DNA of 64,000 bases, from positions 1,178,001-1,242,000 of the forward strand of contig OZ242309.1 in assembly GCA_965208015.1 (NCBI GenBank), in the 5' to 3' direction. The stretch's first letter is position 1. The number at the start of each line of letters is the position of its first letter. Below the pieces are notes generated by a model. It saw only the letters and a program-made list of their open reading frames with translations. It was not told the DNA's origin and searched no databases. Of this stretch, positions 26,482 to 35,066 are shown in pieces. Both the position numbers and the translations under genes were made by a program. Source of the stretch: Bin87 sp965208015 (GTDB lineage: Bacteria > Chloroflexota > Dehalococcoidia > Lucifugimonadales > UBA3495).

Positions 26482-26889
26482 ATGGTCGTTTCAGTGGACG
26501 AAAAGTGCCTTCGGCTCACCGATGAAAGCGGTAAGCGTGGCGTATTGTTGGGGATGCGGTGCCGACAGTGCGGGGTGTACGTGTTCGGGCCAGCCACCTT
26601 CTGCCAATCGTGCACGTCTTCCGACCTCGAAGCGGTCGAGCTCGCGCAACATGGTACGTTGTTCAGCTATACGATTGTGAGAGTGCCGCCTCCCGGCTGG
26701 CCGGGTCAGGTGCCGTACGTGCTCGGCGAGGTGGAATTGGCGGAGGGGCCCCACGTATTGGCCGAGGTAATCGATTGCGCGCACGACGAGTTGCGGGTGG
26801 GAATGTCGGTCACGCTGGCTTTGCAGCCGGTGGAGATGGAAGGCATAGCAAACTCGGAGCGCGTGGTATACAAATGGCGTCCGGGGTAA
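26482..26889 (+). CDS. DUF35 OB-fold zinc-ribbon protein (acyl-CoA-binding partner of thiolase)
   Basis: A 135-residue protein. The N-terminal rubredoxin-like zinc ribbon is CRQCGVYVFGPATFCQSC (C-x2-C ... C-x2-C). The OB fold follows with GTLFSYTIVRVPPPGWPGQVPY and GMSVTLALQPV. DUF35 proteins form complexes with SCP2-type thiolases or HMG-CoA synthases; the thiolase gene follows after a repeat. The ATG at 26482 is preferred over an in-frame TTG at 26440. Confidence 0.9.
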   Translation: MVVSVDEKCLRLTDESGKRGVLLGMRCRQCGVYVFGPATFCQSCTSSDLEAVELAQHGTLFSYTIVRVPPPGWPGQVPYVLGEVELAEGPHVLAEVIDCAHDELRVGMSVTLALQPVEMEGIANSERVVYKWRPG

Positions 26890-26902
26890 GTGAAAGTTAC
26901 CT

Positions 26903-27006
26903 CGTCATTCCCGCTAAAGCGGGAATCCAGAACGTCTTGGCGCTTTAGGACACTGGATTCCGGCCCCGTATCAAGTACGGGGTGACGTTCTTTCGCGGGA
27001 ATGACG
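26903..27006. repeat. Dispersed palindromic repeat, copy 4 (most complete)
   Basis: Outer arms CGTCATTCCCGC and GCGGGAATGACG, inner GCGGGAATCCAGA and CACTGGATTCCGGC, plus the internal hairpin CCCCGTATCAAGTACGGGG. It separates the DUF35 gene from its thiolase partner and lies in the leader of the latter. Confidence 0.85.
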
Positions 27007-27025
27007 GTCAAGTCAAATAGGGGGA

Positions 27026-28183
27026 ATGATGACGCAGTTTCGGCCGGGGCGCGACGTAATGGTGGTTGGCATAGGTTTGCACGCATTCGGGCGATTTCCG
27101 GACCAGAGCCTGTCGGACCTGGCGCGGGACGCGGTGGTAGACGCGCTGCGGGACTCCGGAGTGCCTTGGTCGGCGATCCCGGTGGCCTACTTCGGGCACG
27201 TGTACTACCACGGCATGTCCATCGGCGAAACCACCCTGGCGCAACTGGGGCTGACGGGCGTGCCGATCATCAACGTGGAAAACGCATGCTCCAGCGGGTC
27301 GACGGCTTTCTGGCAGGCGTATTGGGGTATCACGTCGGGCGTGTTCGATTTGGCGCTGGCGTTCGGCGCGGAGAAGGTGCCCAGCGGGCCGGTGACGGTG
27401 ACCGCGGAGAACAGCCCAGCGCGCTACATCGGCGGCGACCACATGATGGCCGGGTACGCGCTCAGGGCGAAACGGTACATGGAGGAGACGGGAGCCCCGG
27501 CGTCAGCGCTGGCACAGGTGTCGGTCAAAGCGCGGCAGGCGGCTTCGATGAACCCCTACGCCCACCGCAAGGAAACTTACTCGGTGGAGGACGTGTTGAA
27601 CTCGCGGCTGATCGCCGACCCGTTGACGCTTTACCAGTGCTGCCCGACCAGCGAAGGCGGCGCGGCGGCGGTGCTCTGCGCAGCGGACGCCATGGACACC
27701 TACGGAGTTGACCGGGGCCGGGCCATTCGGGTCGCGGCGGCGGCGTTGACCTCGGGGAACTACAATGGGCGGGGCAGCGACCATTCGGCGTTCAGCCCGT
27801 ACCGCACGGAGCCGGCAGCGCTCCAGGCATACGAGATGGCGGGCATCGGGCCGGAGGACGTTGACATCGCGCAGGTCCATGACGCGGCGACCATCGGCGA
27901 GTTGCAGCAGATCGAGGCGCTGCATCTGACGCCCCTTGGGGAGGCATGGCGCGCCACCGAGGAAGGGCGAACTGCGTTGGGCGGTGACATTCCGGTGAAC
28001 ACCGATGGGGGCTTGCTGGCGATGGGTCACCCGTTCGGAGCCAGCGGCATCCGCATGGTGCACGAGACGGTGACGCAGCTGCGGGGCGAGGCCGGGCCGC
28101 GGCAGGTTGAAAACGCGCGGGTCGGCGTGGCGCAGTGCTCCGGCGCCGGAGACGTTACGACCGTGCACATTTTGACACGATAG
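27026..28183 (+). CDS. Thiolase-family acetyl-CoA C-acyltransferase (SCP2-type)
   Basis: A 385-residue thiolase-fold protein. The nucleophile loop is VENACSSGSTAF with Cys near residue 88, and the HDAA motif (QVHDAATIGEL) and GGLLAMGHPFGASG give the two active-site histidine regions. The terminal loop is AQCSGAGDV, where classical thiolases have CIGGG, as in the SCP2/archaeal group. These work with DUF35 proteins to cleave or form beta-ketoacyl-CoA. GGGG precedes the double ATG. Confidence 0.93.
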   Translation: MMTQFRPGRDVMVVGIGLHAFGRFPDQSLSDLARDAVVDALRDSGVPWSAIPVAYFGHVYYHGMSIGETTLAQLGLTGVPIINVENACSSGSTAFWQAYWGITSGVFDLALAFGAEKVPSGPVTVTAENSPARYIGGDHMMAGYALRAKRYMEETGAPASALAQVSVKARQAASMNPYAHRKETYSVEDVLNSRLIADPLTLYQCCPTSEGGAAAVLCAADAMDTYGVDRGRAIRVAAAALTSGNYNGRGSDHSAFSPYRTEPAALQAYEMAGIGPEDVDIAQVHDAATIGELQQIEALHLTPLGEAWRATEEGRTALGGDIPVNTDGGLLAMGHPFGASGIRMVHETVTQLRGEAGPRQVENARVGVAQCSGAGDVTTVHILTR

Positions 28184-28230
28184 CGTCGATGGTTCGGCAG
28201 GCTCACCATGAGCGGCTTGGCGGGTGCTTG

Positions 28231-28515
28231 ATGGCGAACTACATGATCATGGCGGCGATGCGGGGGCGGTTCATGTCGGAACAGGGGAACCTGTACGACA
28301 ACTTCCAGATGCTGGGGTACATGGAAGGCGGCTCGCCGTTTGACGCGGTGGCGGCGTTCTTCGACCAGCCCAAGTTTCCCATCGTGTGGGCTGACGTCGA
28401 GTACATGTGGGCGGAACGGTTGGCGGACGATCCGGCGAACGGGCACCACGGGGAGTACGAGAAGGTCTACATCGCGTCGCTGCGGGAGCGTTGGGAAGGC
28501 AGCTCGCGGAATTAG
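28231..28515 (+). CDS. Hypothetical protein, 94 residues
   Basis: Starts MANYMIMAAMRGRFMSEQGN and continues with aromatic- and acid-rich sequence (FDQPKFPIVWADVEYMWAERLAD) ending LRERWEGSSRN. Codon use is like its neighbours. It follows the thiolase by 47 bp and ends about 90 bp before a strong terminator, so it is probably the last gene of that transcript. No family recognised. Confidence 0.6.
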   Translation: MANYMIMAAMRGRFMSEQGNLYDNFQMLGYMEGGSPFDAVAAFFDQPKFPIVWADVEYMWAERLADDPANGHHGEYEKVYIASLRERWEGSSRN

Positions 28516-28607
28516 CTATTGCATGGATGAACAAGATAAACGGGATATGATTTGATAGGAAGATATGGGCAGTCGGGGCTGCACACGCCAGCGCAGTGGA
28601 CAGGAAA

Positions 28608-28645
28608 GTAGGGGCTAAAATATTTTAGCCCCTACGAATTTTTGG
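28608..28645 (+). terminator. Perfect palindrome with T-tract
   Basis: GTAGGGGCTAAAATATTTTAGCCCCTAC at 28608-28635 is a perfect 14-bp inverted repeat, followed by GAATTTTTGG. It would stop the rightward thiolase transcript. Confidence 0.7.
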
Positions 28646-28672
28646 TTCCACGCCGGCTGTGGCAGCCTGACA

Positions 28673-29455
28673 TCACACTGAGGCGGCCTTGTCGCGGAGG
28701 CGGGTGAACTCGGTGCGGAAACCTTCGGCCAGGGCGCGGCGATCAGTGCCGTGGAGCACGAAACGGGCGCCCTGCTCAATCCAGTATTCCGAGAGTTCGG
28801 GGGTCTGGTGATGAACGAGGGTGGGCAGGCCCTTGGCCTCGCACTTGTCGATGATGCCCTTGACCGTGGCCTTATAGATCTCCTGGGCGTAGTCGTCGGG
28901 TACGCCGAGGGAGATGCTCATGTCGTTGGGACCGACGAAGATGGCGTCGATGTGGGGGACAGCCAACATGGCGTCGAGGTTGTCGACGGCGGCCTGGCTC
29001 TCGATGCCGATGATGCAGATGTTATCGCGGTTGCGGTTGGCCAGATACTCTTGGCTGGCATCGCTGGGGAACGAGCCGGACTCCAGGGCCTCTTCGGCAG
29101 CGGCGCCCTTGAGGGGGCGGAACTTGGCGGCCTTGACGACTTCGCGTACCTGGTCGACAGTCTCGCAGTAGGGGGCTAGTACGCCTTGGGCACCGGCGTC
29201 GATGGCCATGGTGACGTAGTGAGAGTCGGGAATGGGGATGCGGACGATGGGGACGACGCTGATGGTGCTGAACATGGTCAGGTAGTCGCCCAACTCGCCG
29301 CGGCTGCGGGGGCTGTGCTCGGTGTCGATGATCACGTAGTCGAGGCCGACGCCATCGAGGATGGGGATCCAGCGGGGGCTGCGGTTGATGCTGATCATGG
29401 TGCCGAAGATACGGCCGCCCTGATGAAGGGTCTGCTTGAGGTCTGCGCCGCTCAT
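28673..29455 (-). CDS. HpcH/HpaI-type class II pyruvate aldolase
   Basis: A 260-residue TIM-barrel protein with the family motifs VIIDTEHSPRS (catalytic-site acid/His region), GAQGVLAPY, GIESQAAVDNLDAML (metal-binding glutamate) and AIFVGPNDMSISLG. HpcH/HpaI enzymes reversibly cleave 4-hydroxy-2-oxo acids to pyruvate and an aldehyde. It stands alone between convergent and divergent neighbours, so its pathway is unknown. Confidence 0.93.
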   Translation of the reverse strand: MSGADLKQTLHQGGRIFGTMISINRSPRWIPILDGVGLDYVIIDTEHSPRSRGELGDYLTMFSTISVVPIVRIPIPDSHYVTMAIDAGAQGVLAPYCETVDQVREVVKAAKFRPLKGAAAEEALESGSFPSDASQEYLANRNRDNICIIGIESQAAVDNLDAMLAVPHIDAIFVGPNDMSISLGVPDDYAQEIYKATVKGIIDKCEAKGLPTLVHHQTPELSEYWIEQGARFVLHGTDRRALAEGFRTEFTRLRDKAASV

Positions 29456-29589
29456 GGGGTGGATTGCTCCTTGCGGTTGGGATGTGTCGGGAGTATAGCA
29501 CGCAGCAAATCGAGACGATCAGGCGTCGGTCAGGTGTGCTACACTTGGCCCGTTGAGTAAGAGCGAATCGCTTACGCAATCCGGGGTAA

Positions 29590-30729
29590 TTGTTGCGGAA
29601 TCAGTATCGTTATATCGGCGAACAGGGTGATTGGGACGCGGTGGCGGAGGAGTTGCGGCGAGCGCCGCGATTGGCGCTGGATACTGAGCGGAACGGCCGG
29701 TTCGCGTACCGGGAGCGGATCTGCCTGATACAGATCGCAGACGGGCGGGGCACTTACCTGTTGGACCCCCTGGCGGTGAAGGATCTCGACGCGTTGGGCG
29801 GCTTGCTGGCGGACGAGGCCGTAGCGATCGTAATGCACGGTTGCGAAGAGGACGTGCGTTACTTCGACCGAGACTTCGGCTTTGAAGTCAGTAACCTGTT
29901 CGACACCGGACTGGCGGCGCGGTTCCTGGGGGTATCGAGACCTAATCTGGGCGCCGTGCTGGAGGAGTTCTGCGGGGTGGGGATCGCCAAGGACCCCAAG
30001 CTGCAGGTGTCGCACTGGGGGCAGCGACCGTTGTCGGGCCCGGCGCTGGAGTACGCCGCCAGCGACGTTCACCACCTGCTGCCGTTGGCAGATGAGCTGG
30101 AGTACCGGCTGGACAAGCTGGGCCGCGTCGGATGGGTACGCGAAGAGTGCGTGCGGATCGAGGCGCTGAGGCATCCGCCGGAGGAACCGCTGGAAACCGC
30201 GTTCCGGCGGGTGAAGGGATGGGAAACACTCAACCCAAGAGAAGCGGCAGTGCTGCAGGAACTCTACGCGTTCCGAGACGGGAAAGCGTGCGCATGGGAC
30301 GTTCCTCCGACCCAGGCGGCGAGCAACGGCGACCTGCTGGAAATTGCGCAGTGCGGCGGCAGTCCGCCCCGAGGGGTCGGGGGGATGTTGGCATCCCGGT
30401 GCTACGGTGAGTTAATGGAAGCGATCGACCGGGGGATGACTGGACCGGAGGCACCGAAGCCGCCCAGACCGGATCGCGGTGGCGACTCATGGACGCCGGA
30501 GGGGAGAGAGCGTCTGAAGGCCCTGAAGCAATGGCGGACGAGGTTGAGCGCAGAGTTGGATCTGGCGGTCAGCCACATCTGGCCCACCACCAGCCTGGAA
30601 AGGATCGCACTGCGACCGGAGCGTCTGGGACACGAAATGAGCGGTGGCTACGGCGAAGTGAGGGAGTGGCAGCGAGAAGAGTTTGGGAAAGGTTTGAGCC
30701 AGCTGGTTGGCAACTGGGTTAACAGGTAG
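29590..30729 (+). CDS. rnd: Ribonuclease D
   Basis: A 379-residue 3'-5' exoribonuclease. DEDDy motifs: LALDTERN (Exo I, D-x-E), MHGCEEDVRYF (Exo II) and YAASDVHHL (Exo III, Tyr and Asp). An HRDC-type domain (GWETLNPREAAVLQEL...) and a second helical domain follow, as in E. coli RNase D. It trims tRNA and other stable RNA 3' ends. The start is TTG with no stronger alternative nearby. Confidence 0.93.
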   Translation: MLRNQYRYIGEQGDWDAVAEELRRAPRLALDTERNGRFAYRERICLIQIADGRGTYLLDPLAVKDLDALGGLLADEAVAIVMHGCEEDVRYFDRDFGFEVSNLFDTGLAARFLGVSRPNLGAVLEEFCGVGIAKDPKLQVSHWGQRPLSGPALEYAASDVHHLLPLADELEYRLDKLGRVGWVREECVRIEALRHPPEEPLETAFRRVKGWETLNPREAAVLQELYAFRDGKACAWDVPPTQAASNGDLLEIAQCGGSPPRGVGGMLASRCYGELMEAIDRGMTGPEAPKPPRPDRGGDSWTPEGRERLKALKQWRTRLSAELDLAVSHIWPTTSLERIALRPERLGHEMSGGYGEVREWQREEFGKGLSQLVGNWVNR

Positions 30730-30752
30730 AGGCGACGAACCTGCGGGCTCGA

Positions 30753-31220
30753 ATGGCTAGTGGAAGTTTAGATACCGGACAACTGTCCGAAGGACTTGGT
30801 GACCGCGGGATCGGCGTTCAGGCTGCCGGGTTCGTCGTTGTGGGCTGCATGAGCCTGTTCGTTTTGCAATGGTGGTCAGGGAGCGAGCATTTCCTGTACC
30901 ATGGATTTGAAGTCCTGGTGACCAAGCTCTACTGGGCGTTCATCGTGCCTTTGGCCGCCACTTTTGACTGGATGAGAAAGATGTTTGAAAAAGGCAAAGC
31001 CATCCGCGAGGCGAAGAAAGCCGAAATCCTGGCGAAAGTGCGGGAAGAGGTGACCGAACAGGTGCGGGAACAGGTGACCGAACAAATGCGGCAACAAGTG
31101 ACCGAGCAGGTGCGTCGAGAGGAGCACGAGCGCATCAAGGCACAGCTGGCAAGGGCCGGTGTTTCGCTGGCACCGGAGGTTGCTGCTCAGGTTTTCAGCA
31201 CAAGCAGCGACGACGATTAG
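30753..31220 (+). CDS. Membrane-anchored coiled-coil protein (VTEQ repeat)
   Basis: 155 residues. Two hydrophobic helices lie at about 23-41 and 54-70. A long charged helix then runs from about 75 to 140, with a repeating unit of REQVTEQ / RQQVTEQ / REEVTEQ, typical of a coiled coil. The tail ends FSTSSDDD. It belongs to a set of small membrane-plus-coiled-coil proteins in this window. Function unknown. It follows rnd by 23 bp. Confidence 0.7.
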   Translation: MASGSLDTGQLSEGLGDRGIGVQAAGFVVVGCMSLFVLQWWSGSEHFLYHGFEVLVTKLYWAFIVPLAATFDWMRKMFEKGKAIREAKKAEILAKVREEVTEQVREQVTEQMRQQVTEQVRREEHERIKAQLARAGVSLAPEVAAQVFSTSSDDD

Positions 31221-31247
31221 CGCTTGCTTCGGAGATCGTACCGACGT

Positions 31248-31275
31248 GGCCGGCGCCTGACAGCGCCGGCCGGTT
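31248..31275 (+). terminator. GC-rich hairpin after coiled-coil gene
   Basis: GGCCGGCGC (31248-31256) pairs with GCGCCGGCC (31263-31271), followed by GGTTT. It lies between convergent genes; the T-tract is short, so strength is uncertain. Confidence 0.5.
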
Positions 31276-31289
31276 TCCATCGGATCAGG

Positions 31290-32372
31290 TCAGGCGCCGA
31301 AGGTCATCAGCTCCTCACAGAAGCGGGCGGTGTTGAGGAGGTCGGGAACGACGACGTACTCGTCGATGGTGTGCATCAAGTTGGTGGACATGCCGACCAC
31401 GACGCTCTCGATGCCGTGCAGGCGGAACACGTTGCCGTCGGTGCCGCCTCCGGAGGGACGAATGTCAGGCCGGAGGCCCATGTCGCGCATGACACGAGTG
31501 ACAAGCTGTGCTGTCGCCTCGTTGGGATCCAGGCGATACATCTGGAACATCATCTCCAGGTTCTCGTTGATCTCGGCCTCGGTGTAACGGCCGCGGATGG
31601 TATTCACGGCGGCGACGAGCTGAATGCGCAAGAGTTCCAGGGACTCCATGTTCATGCTGCGGAACTCGCCGGAAACGGTGGCCTCCGACGGAACGGCGTT
31701 GCGCACGGTGCCGCCGGTGATAGTGCCCACGTTGAAGGTGGTCTCGTGGTCGATGCGGCCCTGGGGAAGTTCGGCGATGATGTCGCTGGCGATCCGAATG
31801 GCCGACAGGCCCTTCTCGGGTTCTACGCCGGCGTGGGCGCCCCGGCCCTTGATGTCGATGTCGAAGGCCATGTAGGTGGGGCTGCCGCCAGTGATGGAGT
31901 TCACCGGGCCGTTGCCGTCGAATACCACGGCCTCGGTGCTGGTTATCATCGAAAAATCGAGGTTAGACGCGCCCACGAGGCCAATTTCCTCGCCCCGAGT
32001 GAACACCACCTGGACGGGTCGTCGGGGGCGGCCGTCCTCATGCACGGTCTGGAGCGCCTCGAGGATGGCGGCGACGCCGGCCTTGCAATCGCCGCCGAGG
32101 ATGGTGCTGCCGTCGGAGGTGATGCGGTCGCCGACCACCTGGGGCCGGATGCTGCGGCCGGGGTCAACGGTGTCCATGTGGGCTGACAGCAGGAGCGGAT
32201 TATCCCCATCCTCGCGGGCGATGACGTTGCCGTGTTCGTCGCGAGCGACCTGGAAGCCGAGGTTGGCCAGCCGGTCGGAAACGTCGAGAGCGACGTCCCA
32301 CTCCTCACCGGACGGGCTGTCGATGCGGACCAAGTCGCAGAAGTCGTTGATCAATCGTTCCTGGTTAGGCAT
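31290..32372 (-). CDS. M20/M42-type peptidase, PepT/YgeY-like
   Basis: A 360-residue zinc peptidase. Metal motifs: SAHMDTVDPG, GGDCKAGVAAILEAL, FTRGEEIGLVGA and FDGNGPV; the lid domain begins KGRGAHAGVEPEKGLSA; the last ligand region is SGGGTDGNVF...NLMHTIDEYV. This matches tripeptidase T-like M20B and related M42 enzymes, acting on short peptides. It is distinct from the two M20D amidohydrolases at 2.8-5.6 kb. Confidence 0.9.
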   Translation of the reverse strand: MPNQERLINDFCDLVRIDSPSGEEWDVALDVSDRLANLGFQVARDEHGNVIAREDGDNPLLLSAHMDTVDPGRSIRPQVVGDRITSDGSTILGGDCKAGVAAILEALQTVHEDGRPRRPVQVVFTRGEEIGLVGASNLDFSMITSTEAVVFDGNGPVNSITGGSPTYMAFDIDIKGRGAHAGVEPEKGLSAIRIASDIIAELPQGRIDHETTFNVGTITGGTVRNAVPSEATVSGEFRSMNMESLELLRIQLVAAVNTIRGRYTEAEINENLEMMFQMYRLDPNEATAQLVTRVMRDMGLRPDIRPSGGGTDGNVFRLHGIESVVVGMSTNLMHTIDEYVVVPDLLNTARFCEELMTFGA

Positions 32373-32520
32373 GGCGTTCCTCGCTGGTGAGACGGTGCTG
32401 TTCGCACGTGTTCCGGTTTTCCTGTGCGCGGCTCCGCGGCTGGTGACGGCAAAACCGGGTAGGCGTATGCAGCGCAGTCAGGTTGCCTATTATATCGCGG
32501 GTAACTAGAATTACGATGCC

Positions 32521-32979
32521 ATGTCAGGAGAGTTCAACATACGTCAGGCCGTGGTCGATGACGGGGAAACCATCACCCGGTTCAATGCGGCGATGGCATT
32601 GGAATCGGAAGGGATATCGCTGGACCGGGCGACGTTGCGGTCCGGTGTCGACGCCGCGCTGGTGGACGAAACCAAGGCCTTCTACCTGATCGCAGAGGCT
32701 GATGGGAATCCGGTGGGCCAGCTGATGGTCACCACGGAATGGAGCGACTGGCGCAATGGCTGGATCTGGTGGATCCAGTCGGTTTATGTCAAACCGGAAG
32801 CGCGGCGTCAAGGTGTGTACCGGCGGCTGTACGAGCGGCTCACGGACATGGCGGGAGCACGAGGTGACATCCGAGGGATGCGGCTGTACGTGATGCGCGA
32901 AAACCGGGTGGCAAAGCGGACCTACGAAGCTCTGGGCATGAGCCATTCCGAATACGATCTATACGAAACAGAGCTGTGA
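32521..32979 (+). CDS. GNAT family N-acetyltransferase
   Basis: A 152-residue single-domain GNAT. The acetyl-CoA loop is VYVKPEARRQGVYRRLYERL (R-x-x-G-x-x-like), followed by a helix and the C-terminal 'VMRENRVAKRTYEALGMSHSEYDLYE'. The substrate is unknown. Monocistronic by spacing. Confidence 0.92.
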   Translation: MSGEFNIRQAVVDDGETITRFNAAMALESEGISLDRATLRSGVDAALVDETKAFYLIAEADGNPVGQLMVTTEWSDWRNGWIWWIQSVYVKPEARRQGVYRRLYERLTDMAGARGDIRGMRLYVMRENRVAKRTYEALGMSHSEYDLYETEL

Positions 32980-33097
32980 GCCTTCGGGAGAAGGGCATCA
33001 TAGAGGTTCGCATTCTACGTCGGTCGGTTAGGGACCGAGAAACGCCCGGAATGCTTGCGAGTCACGACAAAACCACGACGGCCAACGGGCAGACGAG

Positions 33098-34150
33098 ATG
33101 ACCACAGGCGGCGATTTACCGACGGAATTCCACTATACGGCGCGGGGGCAACTGGCCCTTAGGGCGGGCCAATTGCACGCCGCTATCGACGATTTCAACC
33201 ACGCGCTGGAAATCAACGATGAGTTCGCGCCGGCCTACTATTACCGGGGCCTGGCATACCGCAATGGCGGCGACCTGAACCAGGCGATCGCGGACTACAC
33301 GAGGGCAATCGTCGCCGACCCGGAATATCCGGTGCCGTACTATGCCCGGGGCGTCGTAAGAAGGCACCTGGGGTACTACGAGGACGCAATCAGCGACTAC
33401 TCGGCGGCCATCGAACTTGAGCCGGACGACCCCGATTACTACTATGCGCGCGGGGTGGCGCGGATTTCGCTGGGGCGCTACGAGGAAGCCATCACGGACT
33501 TCCTGGCGTGCGCGCGCATCAACCCGGACCACGCCAATGCCCAGTACAACCTGGGCATCGCGCACCGGGACACGGGCGACCGCGAAACGGCCCTTGCCTA
33601 TTACAATCGCGCGATAGAACTGAGGCCGGGCGAGCCAGACTACCGGTACGCCCGGGGGAACCTTTACAGCGACCGCAGGGACTACGACGCGGCCATTGCG
33701 GATTACGACGCAGCCATCGCGCTGGTGCCCACGTTTGCCAACGCGCTCTACAATCGCGGGATCGCCAAGCGCAACCGGGGAGAGCCGACCGACGCCATCG
33801 CTGATTTCGACCTGGCGCAGCAGTGCGGCATGGATACGGCGACGCTGCACCACAACCGGGGAGTGGCGCGGGCGGATCTGGGCGATCACGACGCGGCGAT
33901 CGCGGAGTATGAAACTGCCATCCAAAAGAACGCCGAACTGGCCGGCGTCTGGCTGTCAATGGGGAACTCAAAGGCAGCGTTGGGAGATTTCGCAACGGCC
34001 GTTGCAGCCTTCAGCCAGGCGATGGAACTGAACGACAACCTACCCGACGCATATCGGGGCCGTGGTCTGGCCAACCGCGCCCTGGGCAACGAAGACGCAG
34101 CAGCGGCGGACCTGATGGAGTACGCGCGGCGGACCAGCGGAAGCGCATGA
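33098..34150 (+). CDS. TPR-repeat protein
   Basis: A 350-residue protein made almost wholly of ten consecutive 34-residue tetratricopeptide repeats (consensus A-x-Y-x-R-G-x-A-x-x-x-x-G-x-x-x-x-A-I-x-D-Y-x-x-A-I-x-x-x-P), with no signal peptide or other domain. The repeats form a superhelical protein-binding scaffold. The stop overlaps the next start by ATGA, so its partner may be the hotdog protein. Confidence 0.93.
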   Translation: MTTGGDLPTEFHYTARGQLALRAGQLHAAIDDFNHALEINDEFAPAYYYRGLAYRNGGDLNQAIADYTRAIVADPEYPVPYYARGVVRRHLGYYEDAISDYSAAIELEPDDPDYYYARGVARISLGRYEEAITDFLACARINPDHANAQYNLGIAHRDTGDRETALAYYNRAIELRPGEPDYRYARGNLYSDRRDYDAAIADYDAAIALVPTFANALYNRGIAKRNRGEPTDAIADFDLAQQCGMDTATLHHNRGVARADLGDHDAAIAEYETAIQKNAELAGVWLSMGNSKAALGDFATAVAAFSQAMELNDNLPDAYRGRGLANRALGNEDAAAADLMEYARRTSGSA

Positions 34151-34980
34151 CGGCCGCCGATTCCTGGAAGGGACTGCGTGCCGGCGATCAAATCGGCAAC
34201 CTGGAATACGTGGTTGATGAGCCAACCCTGGCCCAATACCGGCAGGGAGTGGGCGATGACGGTTGCTTCCCCAACATGATGGCGGAAGACTGCCGGGCAA
34301 TGCTGGCCAAGAGCGGCAGCGGCGAAACGTTGAATACTGTGTGGCAGCGGTTCGATTTCATGCGGCCACCGATCATGGGGAGGCGGGTGCAGGTCGGCGG
34401 ATGGGTGCGGGAAGTGGGGGAGAAATCCGGGAACGCCTGGATAAGAGCGGCGGCTTTTGCGGTGGACGAGATTGGAACCGAAATCCTGCGGTCGGAAGCT
34501 GCCTTTGTCATTGGCCGAGAAGCGGCGCTCCCACGGCAAAGCGCAGAAACGAAAGAGGTCGAACCGGTGACCGCGAACCTGGCCCGGGGTCGCGCCGGCG
34601 ATTACGCTCACCTGGGAGAACTGCGGCTGCCGAATGGGGAGCAATTGAATGATTTTCGCAGGATGGCGAAAGCGATGGCTGGCGTCGATATGGCGCCGGA
34701 TGGCAGTGGGCTGACTTCGATCACGGCGGGATGGCTGGAAAGCTTGCTGAGTATGAACTTCGGCGAGGACTTCCGCTGGGGCGGCCGGCTGTCGATTGCC
34801 CATCACGCAGCGGTGACCCCGGGCATGGAACTGCGCTGCGATAGCGTGGTGCTTGGGCACGACACCGACGTGACGGGCGTAGAGACGCGGCAGGTGGTGA
34901 TGTTGGTTCGGAATGGGGACGGCTATCGCGTGGTCACGGCAGAGTCCGTGGTAAAGTCGCCGAGTCCGCTTCTCTTCTGA
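34147..34980 (+). CDS. Double-hotdog MaoC-like dehydratase/thioesterase-fold protein
   Basis: A 277-residue protein with two hotdog-like halves: residues about 8-130 (GDQIGNLEYVVDEPTLAQYRQGVGDD) and 150-275 (WGGRLSIAHHAAVTPGMELRCDSVVLGHD). The layout resembles MaoC-like (R)-specific enoyl-CoA hydratases, but the classic D-x4-H catalytic pair is not clear, so activity is uncertain. Translationally coupled to the TPR gene. Confidence 0.7.
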   Translation: MTAADSWKGLRAGDQIGNLEYVVDEPTLAQYRQGVGDDGCFPNMMAEDCRAMLAKSGSGETLNTVWQRFDFMRPPIMGRRVQVGGWVREVGEKSGNAWIRAAAFAVDEIGTEILRSEAAFVIGREAALPRQSAETKEVEPVTANLARGRAGDYAHLGELRLPNGEQLNDFRRMAKAMAGVDMAPDGSGLTSITAGWLESLLSMNFGEDFRWGGRLSIAHHAAVTPGMELRCDSVVLGHDTDVTGVETRQVVMLVRNGDGYRVVTAESVVKSPSPLLF

Positions 34981-35066
34981 TGCCGGCACTTGGCTCTGCG
35001 CAGTCACAAGGCCGCCGCCTGCCGGCGCGCCCAACTCAATGATATCGGGAAAGCTACGGAGGATTT

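Noticed and set aside
28190..28215. GGTTCGGCAGGCTCACCATGAGCGG, like a widespread short dispersed repeat
   Set aside because: Only one copy is visible in this window, so it cannot be supported as a repeat here.
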